Shown: piece by piece, positions 19,996 to 30,340 of the stretch
Layout: each line of letters opens with the position of its first letter
Position numbering within the stretch: the stretch's first letter is position 1
DNA from: an uncultured Actinomycetes bacterium
Lineage (GTDB): Bacteria; Actinomycetota; Actinomycetes; Nanopelagicales; Nanopelagicaceae
Assembly (NCBI GenBank): GCA_903897475.1
Contig: CAIUBS010000031.1
Location: forward strand, 1-37,778
Direction: 5' to 3'
Length of the DNA stretch: 37,778 nucleotides
Notes under the pieces: model-generated
What the model saw: the letters and a program-made list of their open reading frames with translations, nothing else
What the model was told of the DNA's origin: nothing
The model's database searches: none
Program-made: the position numbers and the translations under genes

Positions 19996-20289
19996 TTAAC
20001 GAAGGTATTCGTACCAAATAACTAGGAAAACCAGTGAGAGTAAACAAAGTCCTGCGAAAATTAGGAACTGATGCTTCTTTTGAATTTTTGCTGCATCTGC
20101 TGCTCGTGTTGCAACTCCTTTGGCAGATGTAAGAACCCGAGCTGCCCAAGCAAACTCGGAAGCTAAAATTCCAAGCCCAGTAAAGATTATTAACCAGCCT
20201 GGACCTGGTGCAACTAATGCCACTACTCCAATCAAGGTTATTAGACCACCAACGATTCCAACTAAAACTCGTTTGAATACTGGACTCAT
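19996..20289 (-). CDS. Small PGPGW-motif membrane protein (TIGR02611-like)
   Basis: A 97-residue protein with two or three hydrophobic segments: about 8-28, 30-45 with the hallmark APGPGWLIIFTGLGILASEF, and about 73-93. The PGPGW motif defines a family of small actinobacterial membrane proteins with no known function. ATG 20289 overlaps the pabC stop (ATGA at 20286-20289), so it is the last gene of the pabB-pabC unit. The thrS promoter lies just downstream in the 38-base gap. Confidence 0.8.
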   Translation of the reverse strand: MSPVFKRVLVGIVGGLITLIGVVALVAPGPGWLIIFTGLGILASEFAWAARVLTSAKGVATRAADAAKIQKKHQFLIFAGLCLLSLVFLVIWYEYLR

Positions 20290-21056
20290 GGATTAATATT
20301 ACTAAATAACTTCGCTTTAAATTGATTAATCAGATCGTTTCCAAGTAAATTTTCATTAAATAACTTATCATCAACTCTCTTTACTGGTTGAATAAGTCGT
20401 AGTGAGGAGGTTACAAAGAGTGCCTTTGCTTCTAAGAGTTGTTCAAAGGTAATTTCAATCTCTTCAATGTCAAACCATTTAAGTAGCAGCTCTCTAGTTA
20501 TGCCAGGAAGACAACCTGTTGAAAGTGCTGGTGTCTGCCAAGTAGAACCATTAAGAATTAGCAGGTTAGAAAAGCCGGTTTCAACCACAAATCCTTTCTC
20601 ATTTTCAAAGAGTGAATCATCAAATCCCAGTTGGGCTGCTTTTCTTACGGCCAACAGGGATAACCCATATGAAATTGATTTAACTCCAACTAACCCATTC
20701 TTAGAATCAACTCTTTCAGAAAATTTAGTAAGCGCAATTGCCTGCGCAGGCTTTGACAGCTCCTCTGATGAGATAAACCAGTTACCGTCACTGAGAACAA
20801 CTAATCTAACCTTCGATTGACCAATTTGCCCTTGTAGTAAATTTGAAATACCAACCCTGATATCGATCTCTGCAGGTAAGGTTATTAGTAACTTAATTGC
20901 TGACTTTTCAAGTCGGGCTAGGTGACGATCAAGTGCTATCGGTTTGTCATCGATAGCAAGAATAGTTTCAAATAAACCATCTCCTCGAATTAGGGCATCA
21001 GAATAGGGCAGATTCGCAATATCACTTTGAATAATCCCGTTTACTAAGAGTTTCAA
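20286..21056 (-). CDS. pabC: Aminodeoxychorismate lyase (class IV aminotransferase)
   Basis: PLP enzyme that releases pyruvate from 4-amino-4-deoxychorismate to give p-aminobenzoate for folate. In 256 residues: N-terminal VNGIIQSDIANLPYSDALIRGDGLFET, typical of class IV folds (written here as the region from about 4 to 30), VKSISYG near 139 carrying the expected PLP lysine, and VVETGFSNLLIL near 171-182 with the conserved Glu and Asn. Translation starts at TTG 21056, which overlaps the pabB TGA and has GGAG seven bases upstream. The frame continues further upstream inside pabB, but that part is not family-like. A D-amino acid or branched-chain aminotransferase is a weaker alternative; pabB next door supports PabC. 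Confidence 0.85.
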   Translation of the reverse strand: MKLLVNGIIQSDIANLPYSDALIRGDGLFETILAIDDKPIALDRHLARLEKSAIKLLITLPAEIDIRVGISNLLQGQIGQSKVRLVVLSDGNWFISSEELSKPAQAIALTKFSERVDSKNGLVGVKSISYGLSLLAVRKAAQLGFDDSLFENEKGFVVETGFSNLLILNGSTWQTPALSTGCLPGITRELLLKWFDIEEIEITFEQLLEAKALFVTSSLRLIQPVKRVDDKLFNENLLGNDLINQFKAKLFSNINP

Positions 21057-22039
21057 AATATAGCTCCAGATGCTATTGCGATTAATCGCTTTGCCTTCAA
21101 CTGAGTCTCTTCCCACTCACTAGCTGCATCACTTTGCCAAGTAATACCTGCACCAGTTCCAAAGTTTATCCTGCCATCATTTTGCGACCAGAATATGCGG
21201 ATACCAACTGAGAGCAATGCTTGATCATTATCAATCCAGCCAATTACACCACAATATGGTCCTCGATCGATTTTCTCTATCTCTTTTATTAGCTTCAGTG
21301 CCGAGGATTTTGGTGCACCACTAATGGAACCGGCTGGCAGTAAAGATGTAAGAATTTTACTCCAACTGATTCCAGCACTTAAGCGTCCAGTTATATCTGA
21401 GACTAGATGAAATAACCCAGGATGAGATTCACTAGATAACAATCTTGGCACATCAACGCTGCCCGGTTTGCAAATTGCACCAAAATCATTACGCATAAGA
21501 TCTACGATCATTACATTCTCAGCTCGATCTTTTTCACCAAAATCATCAACCTTAGATGTTCCTTTAATTGGCGTTGTCTTAATTACCTCTCCATTTCGCT
21601 CCAGAAACAACTCCGGAGAGGCAGATGCAATCTCAATACCAGGCAATTTTAAATAGCTTGCAAATGGTGCTGGATTATTCTTCTGTAGTTTTCCCGCTAG
21701 ACCCAAGAGAGATTGTTGGCAGGCCGTGGTTAAAACTCTGCATAGATTTACCTGATAGATATGGCCTTCGGCAATTCTTTCTTTAATTAAATTGACATTG
21801 CTCTCAAATTCTTCTTGAGTTTGGGAAGATTGCCATTTCCCGCTTACACCTTGCCAATTAGTATCTGGTAATTTACTTGAGATTACATTTGCAAACCTTG
21901 CGCATATCCATTCACCTTCAAAGGTATTAACTACTGCCCAAAAGCCACCTTTATCAAGGCATGCTGGATCATTTGAAATTTCAACACATTCGGTTGCAAG
22001 CCGATTTGCCATCCAAAAGGTTGAGTTGGAGTAATCCAT
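21053..22039 (-). CDS. pabB: Aminodeoxychorismate synthase component I
   Basis: Converts chorismate and ammonia to 4-amino-4-deoxychorismate, first step to p-aminobenzoate. The 328 residues are the chorismate-binding domain with a reduced N-terminus. PIKGTSK near 165 is the PabB form of the motif (TrpE has PIAGT). EKDRAENVMIVDLMRND and AGSISGAPKSSALKLI are also present, as are GPYCGVIGW and the final GAGITWQSDAASEWEET. The partner PabA glutaminase is not in the window and may be shared with tryptophan synthesis. TAGCGT lies exactly six bases before ATG 22039, so the pabB-pabC-PGPGW unit may start leaderless. Confidence 0.92.
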   Translation of the reverse strand: MDYSNSTFWMANRLATECVEISNDPACLDKGGFWAVVNTFEGEWICARFANVISSKLPDTNWQGVSGKWQSSQTQEEFESNVNLIKERIAEGHIYQVNLCRVLTTACQQSLLGLAGKLQKNNPAPFASYLKLPGIEIASASPELFLERNGEVIKTTPIKGTSKVDDFGEKDRAENVMIVDLMRNDFGAICKPGSVDVPRLLSSESHPGLFHLVSDITGRLSAGISWSKILTSLLPAGSISGAPKSSALKLIKEIEKIDRGPYCGVIGWIDNDQALLSVGIRIFWSQNDGRINFGTGAGITWQSDAASEWEETQLKAKRLIAIASGAIF

Positions 22040-22051
22040 GTTTGAACGCTA
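22040..22051 (-). promoter_or_regulatory. Candidate leaderless -10 element of pabB
   Basis: Minus-strand TAGCGT (22051-22046), six bases, then ATG 22039. No ribosome-binding site is visible. Confidence 0.5.
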
Positions 22052-22080
22052 CCGCCAACGGCAGTTTTAGGTTAAATAAA

Positions 22081-22107
22081 TTACAATTGTGCGCACCGTG
22101 GCATAAT
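22081..22107 (+). promoter_or_regulatory. Possible promoter of the tRNA-Gly/tRNA-Cys pair
   Basis: TTACAA (22081-22086) and CATAAT (22102-22107) are spaced by 15 bases, with tRNA-Gly beginning 26 bases downstream. The perfect palindrome GTGCGCAC (22089-22096) lies in the spacer. The assignment is weak because the spacing is short. Confidence 0.3.
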
Positions 22108-22133
22108 GCGATAGATTTCACCCTCTGAAATAC

Positions 22134-22209
22134 GCGGACGTAGCGCAGTTGGTAGCGCGGAACCTTGCCAAGGTTCAGGTCGCCGGTTCGAACCCGGTCG
22201 TCCGCTCCA
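22134..22209 (+). tRNA. tRNA-Gly (anticodon GCC)
   Basis: Complete cloverleaf of 76 bases. The acceptor arm GCGGACG pairs with CGTCCGC, the anticodon arm GAACC/GGTTC encloses TTGCCAA, and the T arm contains GGTTCGAACCC. Discriminator T and CCA are encoded (22206-22209). The anticodon GCC reads GGC and GGT. Confidence 0.97.
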
Positions 22210-22247
22210 CTAAATAATTAATTTTAGATTTAACAACAAAAAAGCTA

Positions 22248-22321
22248 GGTCGGATGGCCGAGAGGCGAGGCTCGGGACTGCAAATCCCGCTACACGGGTT
22301 CAAATCCCGTTCCGACCTCCA
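22248..22321 (+). tRNA. tRNA-Cys (anticodon GCA)
   Basis: Complete cloverleaf of 74 bases, 38 bases after tRNA-Gly and probably co-transcribed. The acceptor GGTCGGA pairs with TCCGACC, the anticodon stem CGGGA/TCCCG encloses CTGCAAA, and the T arm GGGTTCAAATCCC is intact. CCA is encoded at 22319-22321. The convergent manA stop lies four bases downstream. Confidence 0.97.
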
Positions 22322-22325
22322 GTAC

Positions 22326-23342
22326 TTAAGCTTTTGGTGGACGCGAGAGTATTCCAGCACAATTTTCAATTGAAAATTCACCAGCGCAGTGTGGAATCAC
22401 TACCGCATCTCCAGTACTTACATTAAACTTTTCGCTGTTTGAAAAATTCATAACGCCACTACCTGCAAGAACTAAAAACACACCAAACCCAGGCTCAACT
22501 TTTTTGCTATCGCCAGTTAGATAATCTGCCCTAAAAAAGTTATCTGCTATTGATTTAAATATCTGATGGGATGCGCTTTCACTTTCTTCAAATCTACTAA
22601 CAATCTGTAATTGCTGTTCTTGGGTAAGTGGATCTAATCGAAGCGCATCTAATGCAGTATCAAAACCAAGATTTAAGTGCCCATCCTTATCCCCATCTAC
22701 TGCAAAGCCATCCCATTCCAACAGTATGGACAGATCAGTCGGTTCTTGTAACTCTAAAACAAAGATCCCAGCCTCAATTGCATGCGGCACACCAGCAGGT
22801 ACAAAGATCGCATCCCCTGCCTTAACATTTTTAAACTCTAAACTGTTTAGTAAGCCTGTTGAATCATGATCTTTTACTAGTTTTGCTACCTGATTTTTTT
22901 GCATTCTCTCTTTAAAGCCCACGCCAACTCGAGCACCTATTGGTGCATCTAAGACAATCCAAGCTTCAGTTTTTCCATGATTTAGTTGTAATTTGTCCTT
23001 GGCAAATTTTTGATCAGGATGGTAATGAACTGGTAAACGTTGATCAGGATCTAAAAGTTTGATTAAAACCTCAGTAGAGGTACCAAACTTTTCAAAATGC
23101 TTCTCTCCTAGCCATGTGGTTGGATCAGAATTAATTTCATCCCTTAGTAGATTTCCAGAAGCTAATTTAGAAAGTCCGTTAACCTCTTCGCCAAAGCGGG
23201 TGGTGGTAGATCCGATCCACTCCTCTGGTCGCATCGGACCACCGGGTCCATTACGAAGTTTGCCAATTCGATACCCACCTTTATAGAAATGATCAAATTG
23301 ATTTGAAGGTAATTTGGCAGGCTTGGCAGATGAATTACTCAC
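22326..23342 (-). CDS. manA: Mannose-6-phosphate isomerase, class I type
   Basis: Interconverts fructose 6-phosphate and mannose 6-phosphate, feeding GDP-mannose for the PIM lipids made at 14227-16830. In 338 residues the metal site of class I isomerases is visible: His106-x-His108 (PVHYHPDQKFA), Glu126 in GKTEAW and His187 in PAGVPHAIE. A second cupin half follows with a degenerate site. The N-terminus is shorter than in E. coli ManA. Translation starts at GTG 23342. A minus-strand TAAACT lies exactly six bases upstream, so the mRNA is probably leaderless. It is divergent from a second, unrelated-type isomerase domain and ends against tRNA-Cys. Confidence 0.88.
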   Translation of the reverse strand: MSNSSAKPAKLPSNQFDHFYKGGYRIGKLRNGPGGPMRPEEWIGSTTTRFGEEVNGLSKLASGNLLRDEINSDPTTWLGEKHFEKFGTSTEVLIKLLDPDQRLPVHYHPDQKFAKDKLQLNHGKTEAWIVLDAPIGARVGVGFKERMQKNQVAKLVKDHDSTGLLNSLEFKNVKAGDAIFVPAGVPHAIEAGIFVLELQEPTDLSILLEWDGFAVDGDKDGHLNLGFDTALDALRLDPLTQEQQLQIVSRFEESESASHQIFKSIADNFFRADYLTGDSKKVEPGFGVFLVLAGSGVMNFSNSEKFNVSTGDAVVIPHCAGEFSIENCAGILSRPPKA

Positions 23343-23371
23343 TCTTATAGTTTAAGGGTTAAAGTTACTTC
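23343..23371. promoter_or_regulatory. 29-base divergent region with two leaderless -10 elements
   Basis: Reading minus, TAAACT (23354-23349) ends six bases before GTG 23342 (manA). Reading plus, TAAAGT (23360-23365) ends six bases before ATG 23372 (cupin). Only five bases lie between the two hexamers, so RNA polymerase cannot occupy both promoters at once. No -35 element is recognised for either. Confidence 0.5.
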
Positions 23372-23713
23372 ATGCTAGAAAAGTCTGATCGTCCGTGGGG
23401 TCGCTATGAGGTACTGCAAGAAGGTGCCACATATAAAGTGAAATCTATACATGTGCTACCTGGAAAAAGACTTTCATATCAACGTCATCAACAGCGCAGT
23501 GAACACTGGTATGTGACTGATGGCGCTGGCGAAGTAACACTTGATGGCAAAGTTATTAAAGTTTCACGCGGATCAATAATCACAGTTCCCCAAGGATGCG
23601 CTCATCGAATGAGTAATACTGGTGAAAGTGAATTAATTTTCATTGAGGTACAAACCGGCAGTTATTTTGGCGAAGATGACATTGAGCGAATTGAGGATGA
23701 TTTCGGTCGCTAG
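23372..23713 (+). CDS. Stand-alone cupin of the type II phosphomannose isomerase family
   Basis: A 113-residue single cupin domain like the C-terminal half of bifunctional mannose-1-phosphate guanylyltransferase/phosphomannose isomerase. Motifs: RPWGRYEVLQEG (7-18), ILPG-type turn, LSYQRHQQRSEHWYVTDGAG (35-53, with metal ligands His39, Glu44 and His45), and VPQGCAHRMSN with His78. The guanylyltransferase half is absent. It could be a mannose-6-phosphate isomerase on its own, so the organism would have two unrelated candidates side by side. Substrate is inferred. The start ATG 23372 has no Shine-Dalgarno sequence and TAAAGT six bases upstream. tRNA-Val follows 14 bases after the stop. Confidence 0.85.
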   Translation: MLEKSDRPWGRYEVLQEGATYKVKSIHVLPGKRLSYQRHQQRSEHWYVTDGAGEVTLDGKVIKVSRGSIITVPQGCAHRMSNTGESELIFIEVQTGSYFGEDDIERIEDDFGR

Positions 23714-23727
23714 TAGACTTTAACCAC

Positions 23728-23802
23728 GGACGATTAGCGCAGCGGTAGCGTACTTCCTTGACATGGAAGGGGTCACTGGTTCGATCCCAGTATCGTCCAC
23801 CA
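23728..23802 (+). tRNA. tRNA-Val (anticodon GAC)
   Basis: Complete cloverleaf of 75 bases. The acceptor GGACGAT pairs with ATCGTCC, the anticodon stem CTTCC/GGAAG encloses TTGACAT, and the T arm CTGGTTCGATCCCAG is intact. CCA is encoded at 23800-23802. It sits between the cupin gene and the DUF3445 gene, whose start is ten bases downstream. Confidence 0.97.
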
Positions 23803-23812
23803 TAATTGAGTA
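23801..23812 (+). promoter_or_regulatory. Possible -10 of the DUF3445 gene overlapping the tRNA-Val 3' end
   Basis: CATAAT (23801-23806) shares its first two bases with the tRNA CCA and is followed by six bases and ATG 23813. The alternative is co-transcription with the tRNA and release by 3' processing, leaving a ten-base leader. The first base departs from TANNNT, so this is weaker than the other sites. Confidence 0.3.
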
Positions 23813-24664
23813 ATGAGTAACTCTTTCGCCTATCCACCTCCAAATGACGGAAAGCCTTTTCGTCTAAGCATGGGTTTACGCGAGCTTGATATTAGTAACT
23901 GGATTGAGGGCGGTACAGATTTAAGTATTCAATTGCAAGAACGAAACCAAATACTTGCTGAAAATCGTAATCAAGTATTTCAAACTCGATCAGAGCATGA
24001 AGCTGCAGCAAATCATTTTGCGCAACAAATTGCCGAAAATCTCAAGAAATACCACCCTGAATATGAAGTTATGGGATCAAAGATCAAACATATTCCAACT
24101 AAAATCGAGGTTGATTTACTTAACGATCATCCATTTGTGCAACTTGCCAAGGTAATTGCAGAAGATCTTTGTCTTTTAAATTCAGATAATGGGCAATGGC
24201 GCCTAGTTTCAGCTGTGGTTATTTTTCCATCAAGGTGGAATCTGTTAGAAAAAATTGGCAAAAGTATTGATGATATTCATATCCCAGTTCCAGGTTATGA
24301 CCAAGCATTAAAGCCTTATATGAGTGAAACCTTTAACAAGGTAAAAGTAGGCAGACCTGTTTGGCGCAAGAACTGGTCACTTCATGAAACCTCACTTCTG
24401 CACGAGCCTTTTTATGTTGAAAATATCGCTCGTGTTGAAGATTATTGGTGGCGCACTGAGCGTCAAACTTTAACTGCATCTAGCGATAAGAAGTACCTTC
24501 TTTTCACAATCAGAAACAGAAGTGAGCCTCTAGGCTGGATCAAATCTGATCTGGAATCTGCCAAGCAATTTGCCCAAACTTTAGCCTCATTGAGTCCAGA
24601 GATGCTTAAGTACAAGCACTTAGTTGAAAAGCGAGAGGAGCTAATTAACTTCCTAAATAATTAG
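23813..24664 (+). CDS. DUF3445 haem-dependent oxidative N-demethylase family protein
   Basis: A 283-residue soluble protein of the DUF3445 family, whose characterised members are haem-containing oxygenases that remove methyl groups from amines such as dimethylamine. Supporting segments are FRLSMGLRELDISNWIEGG near 17-35, then a Gln/Glu-rich helix, the central DLCLLNSDNGQWRLVSAVVIFPS-type block (about 114-136, family core) and WWRTERQTL near 216-224 with conserved Arg. The haem ligand cannot be fixed by eye. The substrate here is unknown; in nutrient-poor lakes methylated amines are a plausible nitrogen source (inference). It is followed after 50 bases by a nitroreductase. No signal peptide is present. 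Confidence 0.75.
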   Translation: MSNSFAYPPPNDGKPFRLSMGLRELDISNWIEGGTDLSIQLQERNQILAENRNQVFQTRSEHEAAANHFAQQIAENLKKYHPEYEVMGSKIKHIPTKIEVDLLNDHPFVQLAKVIAEDLCLLNSDNGQWRLVSAVVIFPSRWNLLEKIGKSIDDIHIPVPGYDQALKPYMSETFNKVKVGRPVWRKNWSLHETSLLHEPFYVENIARVEDYWWRTERQTLTASSDKKYLLFTIRNRSEPLGWIKSDLESAKQFAQTLASLSPEMLKYKHLVEKREELINFLNN

Positions 24665-24702
24665 ATTCTTGCGGGGTGTAATAGGGATTTAATCTTTGGA
24701 GT

Positions 24703-24714
24703 TAGAATTAAAGT
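24703..24714 (+). promoter_or_regulatory. Candidate leaderless -10 element of the nitroreductase gene
   Basis: TAGAAT (24703-24708), six bases, then ATG 24715. A GGAG sequence lies 17 bases upstream of the ATG, too far for a normal ribosome-binding site. Confidence 0.5.
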
Positions 24715-25464
24715 ATGAGTACAAATCGACCCGATCCTGAATGGATATCGGAATTTTTAGCCTCCAGAAGAAGTACAAGAGATTTTCTTTCAACTCCAGT
24801 ACCTGATGAGATTTTAGATCAAATTCTCACCGATTCACTTACCGCACCTAGTTGGTCAAATACCCGACCATTTAAGGTTGCAATTGCAACTGGTGAGGTA
24901 AGAGATCGAATTAGTGGTGAATTTTTGTCTAGATGGCATGTGTTGTCCCGAATTATGCGCAAAGGAGTCAGAAATAAGTTGCGTTTAATCTACTCAAGAT
25001 ATGGCCTACCAACTAGCAATAGATCAATTGTTAAACCATATGTAGCAGAGCTTCGGCCTAGAGCCCAACGGGTAGGTAAAGAGTTATATGAGTTATTTGG
25101 TGTAAAACGTGGTGATAGAACTGCCCGAGATGCACAGTGGGGTAAGAATTATTCATTCTTTGGCGCACCTGTTGAATTGTTTATTTATATTCACAAAAGT
25201 TTGCATATCTATGCCGCATCTGATGCTGGTTTAATGATGCAAAACTTAATGTTATCTGCCCATGCACATGGATTGGGCACCTGTGCTCAAGGGGCAGTAA
25301 ATATTTGGGATGATGTAATTCGTAAAGAGTTTGATATTTCCAAGGATTACCGGCTGCTGTGTGGTTTAGCAATTGGTTACCCCAGTGACGCTCCAGTTAA
25401 CTCTTTTCAGGCAAACCGAATTGATGTAAGTGAAATGGTAGTTAAACCAAAGAAATCTAAATAG
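24715..25464 (+). CDS. Nitroreductase family flavoprotein
   Basis: An FMN-dependent oxidoreductase of 249 residues. The flavin-binding start of the family is at about 18-23 (SRRSTRDF), followed by APSWSNTRPFKVAIATG near 45-61. The later DAGLMMQNLMLSAHAHGLGTC and the LLCGLAIGYPSD segment near 220 complete the fold. The family reduces nitroaromatics, quinones or specific metabolites; the substrate is not evident. Compared with a minimal nitroreductase there is an insert of about 60 residues (about 75-135, basic), present in a subgroup. The next gene starts directly after the stop codon, so the two are coupled. Confidence 0.88.
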   Translation: MSTNRPDPEWISEFLASRRSTRDFLSTPVPDEILDQILTDSLTAPSWSNTRPFKVAIATGEVRDRISGEFLSRWHVLSRIMRKGVRNKLRLIYSRYGLPTSNRSIVKPYVAELRPRAQRVGKELYELFGVKRGDRTARDAQWGKNYSFFGAPVELFIYIHKSLHIYAASDAGLMMQNLMLSAHAHGLGTCAQGAVNIWDDVIRKEFDISKDYRLLCGLAIGYPSDAPVNSFQANRIDVSEMVVKPKKSK

Positions 25465-26019
25465 ATGCCTATAAAGGATCCTGCACGCAAATCTTATTTT
25501 CCTGCTATCGAAAAAAGGTATGGAAAACCAATGAAGCATTGGTTTGCGATAATGGAAAAAATAGAGGGTCAGAAATACCCTGAACAAATTGCCTACCTTC
25601 GTGGTAAGTATAAGTTCTCCCAGGTTCATGCCAATGCCCTGGTTATGTACTCACGCGGGTCAAAATCTGCCCATAAATTTAACTCAATTTCTGATTACTA
25701 CAAAAGTATTAATACTGTGCAGTCAAAAACCATCAAATCAATCTTTAAGATAATTTTGGAGAAGTATCCAGCCCTAGATTTAGTAATTGCGTGGAATCAC
25801 CCAATGCTTAAACTTAATGATCAATACATTTTCGGAATATCAACGGCTAGAAATCACATCCTTATCGCACCCTTTAATTCGACTGTCTTTAAAGAGTTTG
25901 CGCCTTTTTTCGAGGAGTTTAAGGTAAATAAGAAGACAATCGGTTTACCAAATGATTGGAAGGTAGATAAGAAACTTTTACTGAGATTAATTGCAACTGC
26001 AATTAAGTACTCTAAATAG
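25465..26019 (+). CDS. DUF4287 plus DUF1801 (YdhG-like) fusion protein
   Basis: A 184-residue basic protein with two small domains. Residues about 1-65 match DUF4287: a helical unit with KHWFAIMEK, then LRGKYKFSQVHANALVMYSRG. Residues about 75-183 match DUF1801: VIAWNHPMLKLNDQYIFGIS, NHILIAPFNSTVFKEF, KKTIGLPNDWKVDKKLLLRLI. DUF1801 includes YdhG/frataxin-fold proteins for which an iron-related role has been proposed. Function of the fusion is unknown. ATG follows the nitroreductase TAG with no gap. It ends one base before the convergent ZIP gene. Confidence 0.75.
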   Translation: MPIKDPARKSYFPAIEKRYGKPMKHWFAIMEKIEGQKYPEQIAYLRGKYKFSQVHANALVMYSRGSKSAHKFNSISDYYKSINTVQSKTIKSIFKIILEKYPALDLVIAWNHPMLKLNDQYIFGISTARNHILIAPFNSTVFKEFAPFFEEFKVNKKTIGLPNDWKVDKKLLLRLIATAIKYSK

Positions 26020-26033
26020 ATCAGCTATTTTTT
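26014..26033. terminator. Weak hairpin with T-run between convergent genes
   Basis: AAATAG (26014-26019), loop ATCAG, CTATTT (26025-26030), then a continued T-run on the plus strand. The stem holds only one G-C pair, so it is a weak Rho-independent candidate. It overlaps both stop codons. Confidence 0.35.
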
Positions 26034-26725
26034 AATCCTTTACCATTTCTAGCATCCTTCAGGGAGTGCACTCCGTGAGGGATAAGTTCAGCTGCTGCAA
26101 CTGTAAGCATAATTCCAGCAACCACAGTCAATAACTTAGCCACAAAAACTTCAGATAGCGATGAGCTTTCATATAGAACTACGCATGCCCCTAATATCTC
26201 AGAGATTGTGGCTGCTGCTACCAAAAAAAATACTTTGCGAGCTGACATTCCTGCTGCAAGTGCGGTGACAGCAATTGCTAATCCTTCAGGAATGTTATGA
26301 AGTGAAATGGCAAGTGCAGAGATTAGACCGGACTGAAAGTCTACGATCGTAGTTGAGATTGCAACTGAACCTTCTGGAAAATTGTGCAAGGTAAGTGCTG
26401 CTGCAACTAAAATTGCAGACTTCTCTAACTTGCTGCCAGAGCTTTCAAGTTTGCCTGCTGCGAATCGAAGAATTAAAACTACCGCTATGCCAATTGTTAG
26501 CCACAAAACAATAGAACCAATATTTAAACCAGCTTTATCAGCAGTCGGTATTAACTCAAATATACTGACCAAGATCATTGCTGATGCTGCAAATAGCAGA
26601 GCAATAGCAACTAGATAATCTGAAAGCACTCTTTTGATCGCAACAATCAACCAACCAATCATGGTGGCCAAGGCAGCAACAATTGAGAGCAAAAAACCTA
26701 CCTGATTATTATCTAAATTAATCAC
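26021..26725 (-). CDS. ZIP-family divalent metal transporter
   Basis: Integral membrane protein of 234 residues with about eight hydrophobic segments. The paired metal-site motifs LHNFPEGSVAIS (about 113-124) and LHNIPEGLAIAV (about 141-152) are diagnostic of ZIP transporters. They import zinc, iron or manganese into the cytosol, and sequence does not fix the metal. The N-terminal GTG at 26725 is used. No Shine-Dalgarno sequence is seen; a TAAAGT at 26748-26743 would give an RNA beginning about 11 bases before the GTG. The inverted repeat at 26745-26770 overlaps that hexamer, suggesting control by a metal sensor. The upstream nrdEF enzyme is of the manganese/iron type. Confidence 0.88.
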   Translation of the reverse strand: MINLDNNQVGFLLSIVAALATMIGWLIVAIKRVLSDYLVAIALLFAASAMILVSIFELIPTADKAGLNIGSIVLWLTIGIAVVLILRFAAGKLESSGSKLEKSAILVAAALTLHNFPEGSVAISTTIVDFQSGLISALAISLHNIPEGLAIAVTALAAGMSARKVFFLVAAATISEILGACVVLYESSSLSEVFVAKLLTVVAGIMLTVAAAELIPHGVHSLKDARNGKGLKNS

Positions 26726-26744
26726 AGCAGATAGCCATTTGAAC

Positions 26745-26770
26745 TTTACTCACCATAGTTGGTGAATAAA
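26745..26770. promoter_or_regulatory. Inverted repeat, candidate operator upstream of the ZIP gene
   Basis: TTTACTCACC (26745-26754), loop ATAGTT, GGTGAATAAA (26761-26770): nine of ten arm positions pair. It overlaps the presumed -10 of the ZIP transporter on the minus strand, as an operator would. It lies 20 bases after the nrdF stop codon, so a role as an nrd terminator is the alternative, but no T-run follows. Confidence 0.45.
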
Positions 26771-26790
26771 CTCCGATCAAAACTGAGAGG

Positions 26791-29923
<3,133 letters not shown>

Positions 29924-29924
<1 letters not shown>

Positions 29925-30322
29925 TAAAATTGTTTCCACATTAGATCCATTCTCTCTTTGACCGCACTAACATCATGTGGGGTACCGATTAACTCGAACT
30001 GGTAAAGCAGGGGAACATTACACTTCTTAGCTATTAACTCACCGGCGTAGCAGTACTTGTCGCCAAAATTTGTATTTCCAGCGGCAATTACACCTTTGAT
30101 TAAATCTCTATTCTTCTTTACATTTAAAAACTTAATTACTTGCTTTGGAACTCCTGATTCATCCTTGCCATTGCCATAGGTGGGGGTCACCAACACATAA
30201 GGCTCGGCCACCTCGATCTGATCACTTGCTTGTAGCGGAATTCGCACCGCCGGCAGATCTAACTTCTCAACAAACCTCTTGGTGTTTTCAGAGACGTTGG
30301 AAAAGTAGACGATGTTAGGCAT
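29924..30322 (-). CDS. nrdI: NrdI flavodoxin-like protein
   Basis: Small flavodoxin of 132 residues that helps assemble the manganese-tyrosyl radical cofactor of NrdF. The N-terminal [18 protein letters not shown] is the FMN phosphate loop. [18 protein letters not shown] and [18 protein letters not shown] surround the flavin. The start ATG 30322 is 18 bases downstream of nrdH, without an obvious ribosome-binding site, so translation probably depends on nrdH coupling. Its presence argues for a manganese-loaded NrdF. Confidence 0.95.
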
Positions 30323-30340
30323 GGTGACAAAAAGATTACT

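Noticed and set aside
21053-22039. TrpE instead of PabB
   Set aside because: The motif is PIKGT, not PIAGT; the partner gene is a class IV lyase (PabC) and the N-terminal regulatory region of TrpE is missing.
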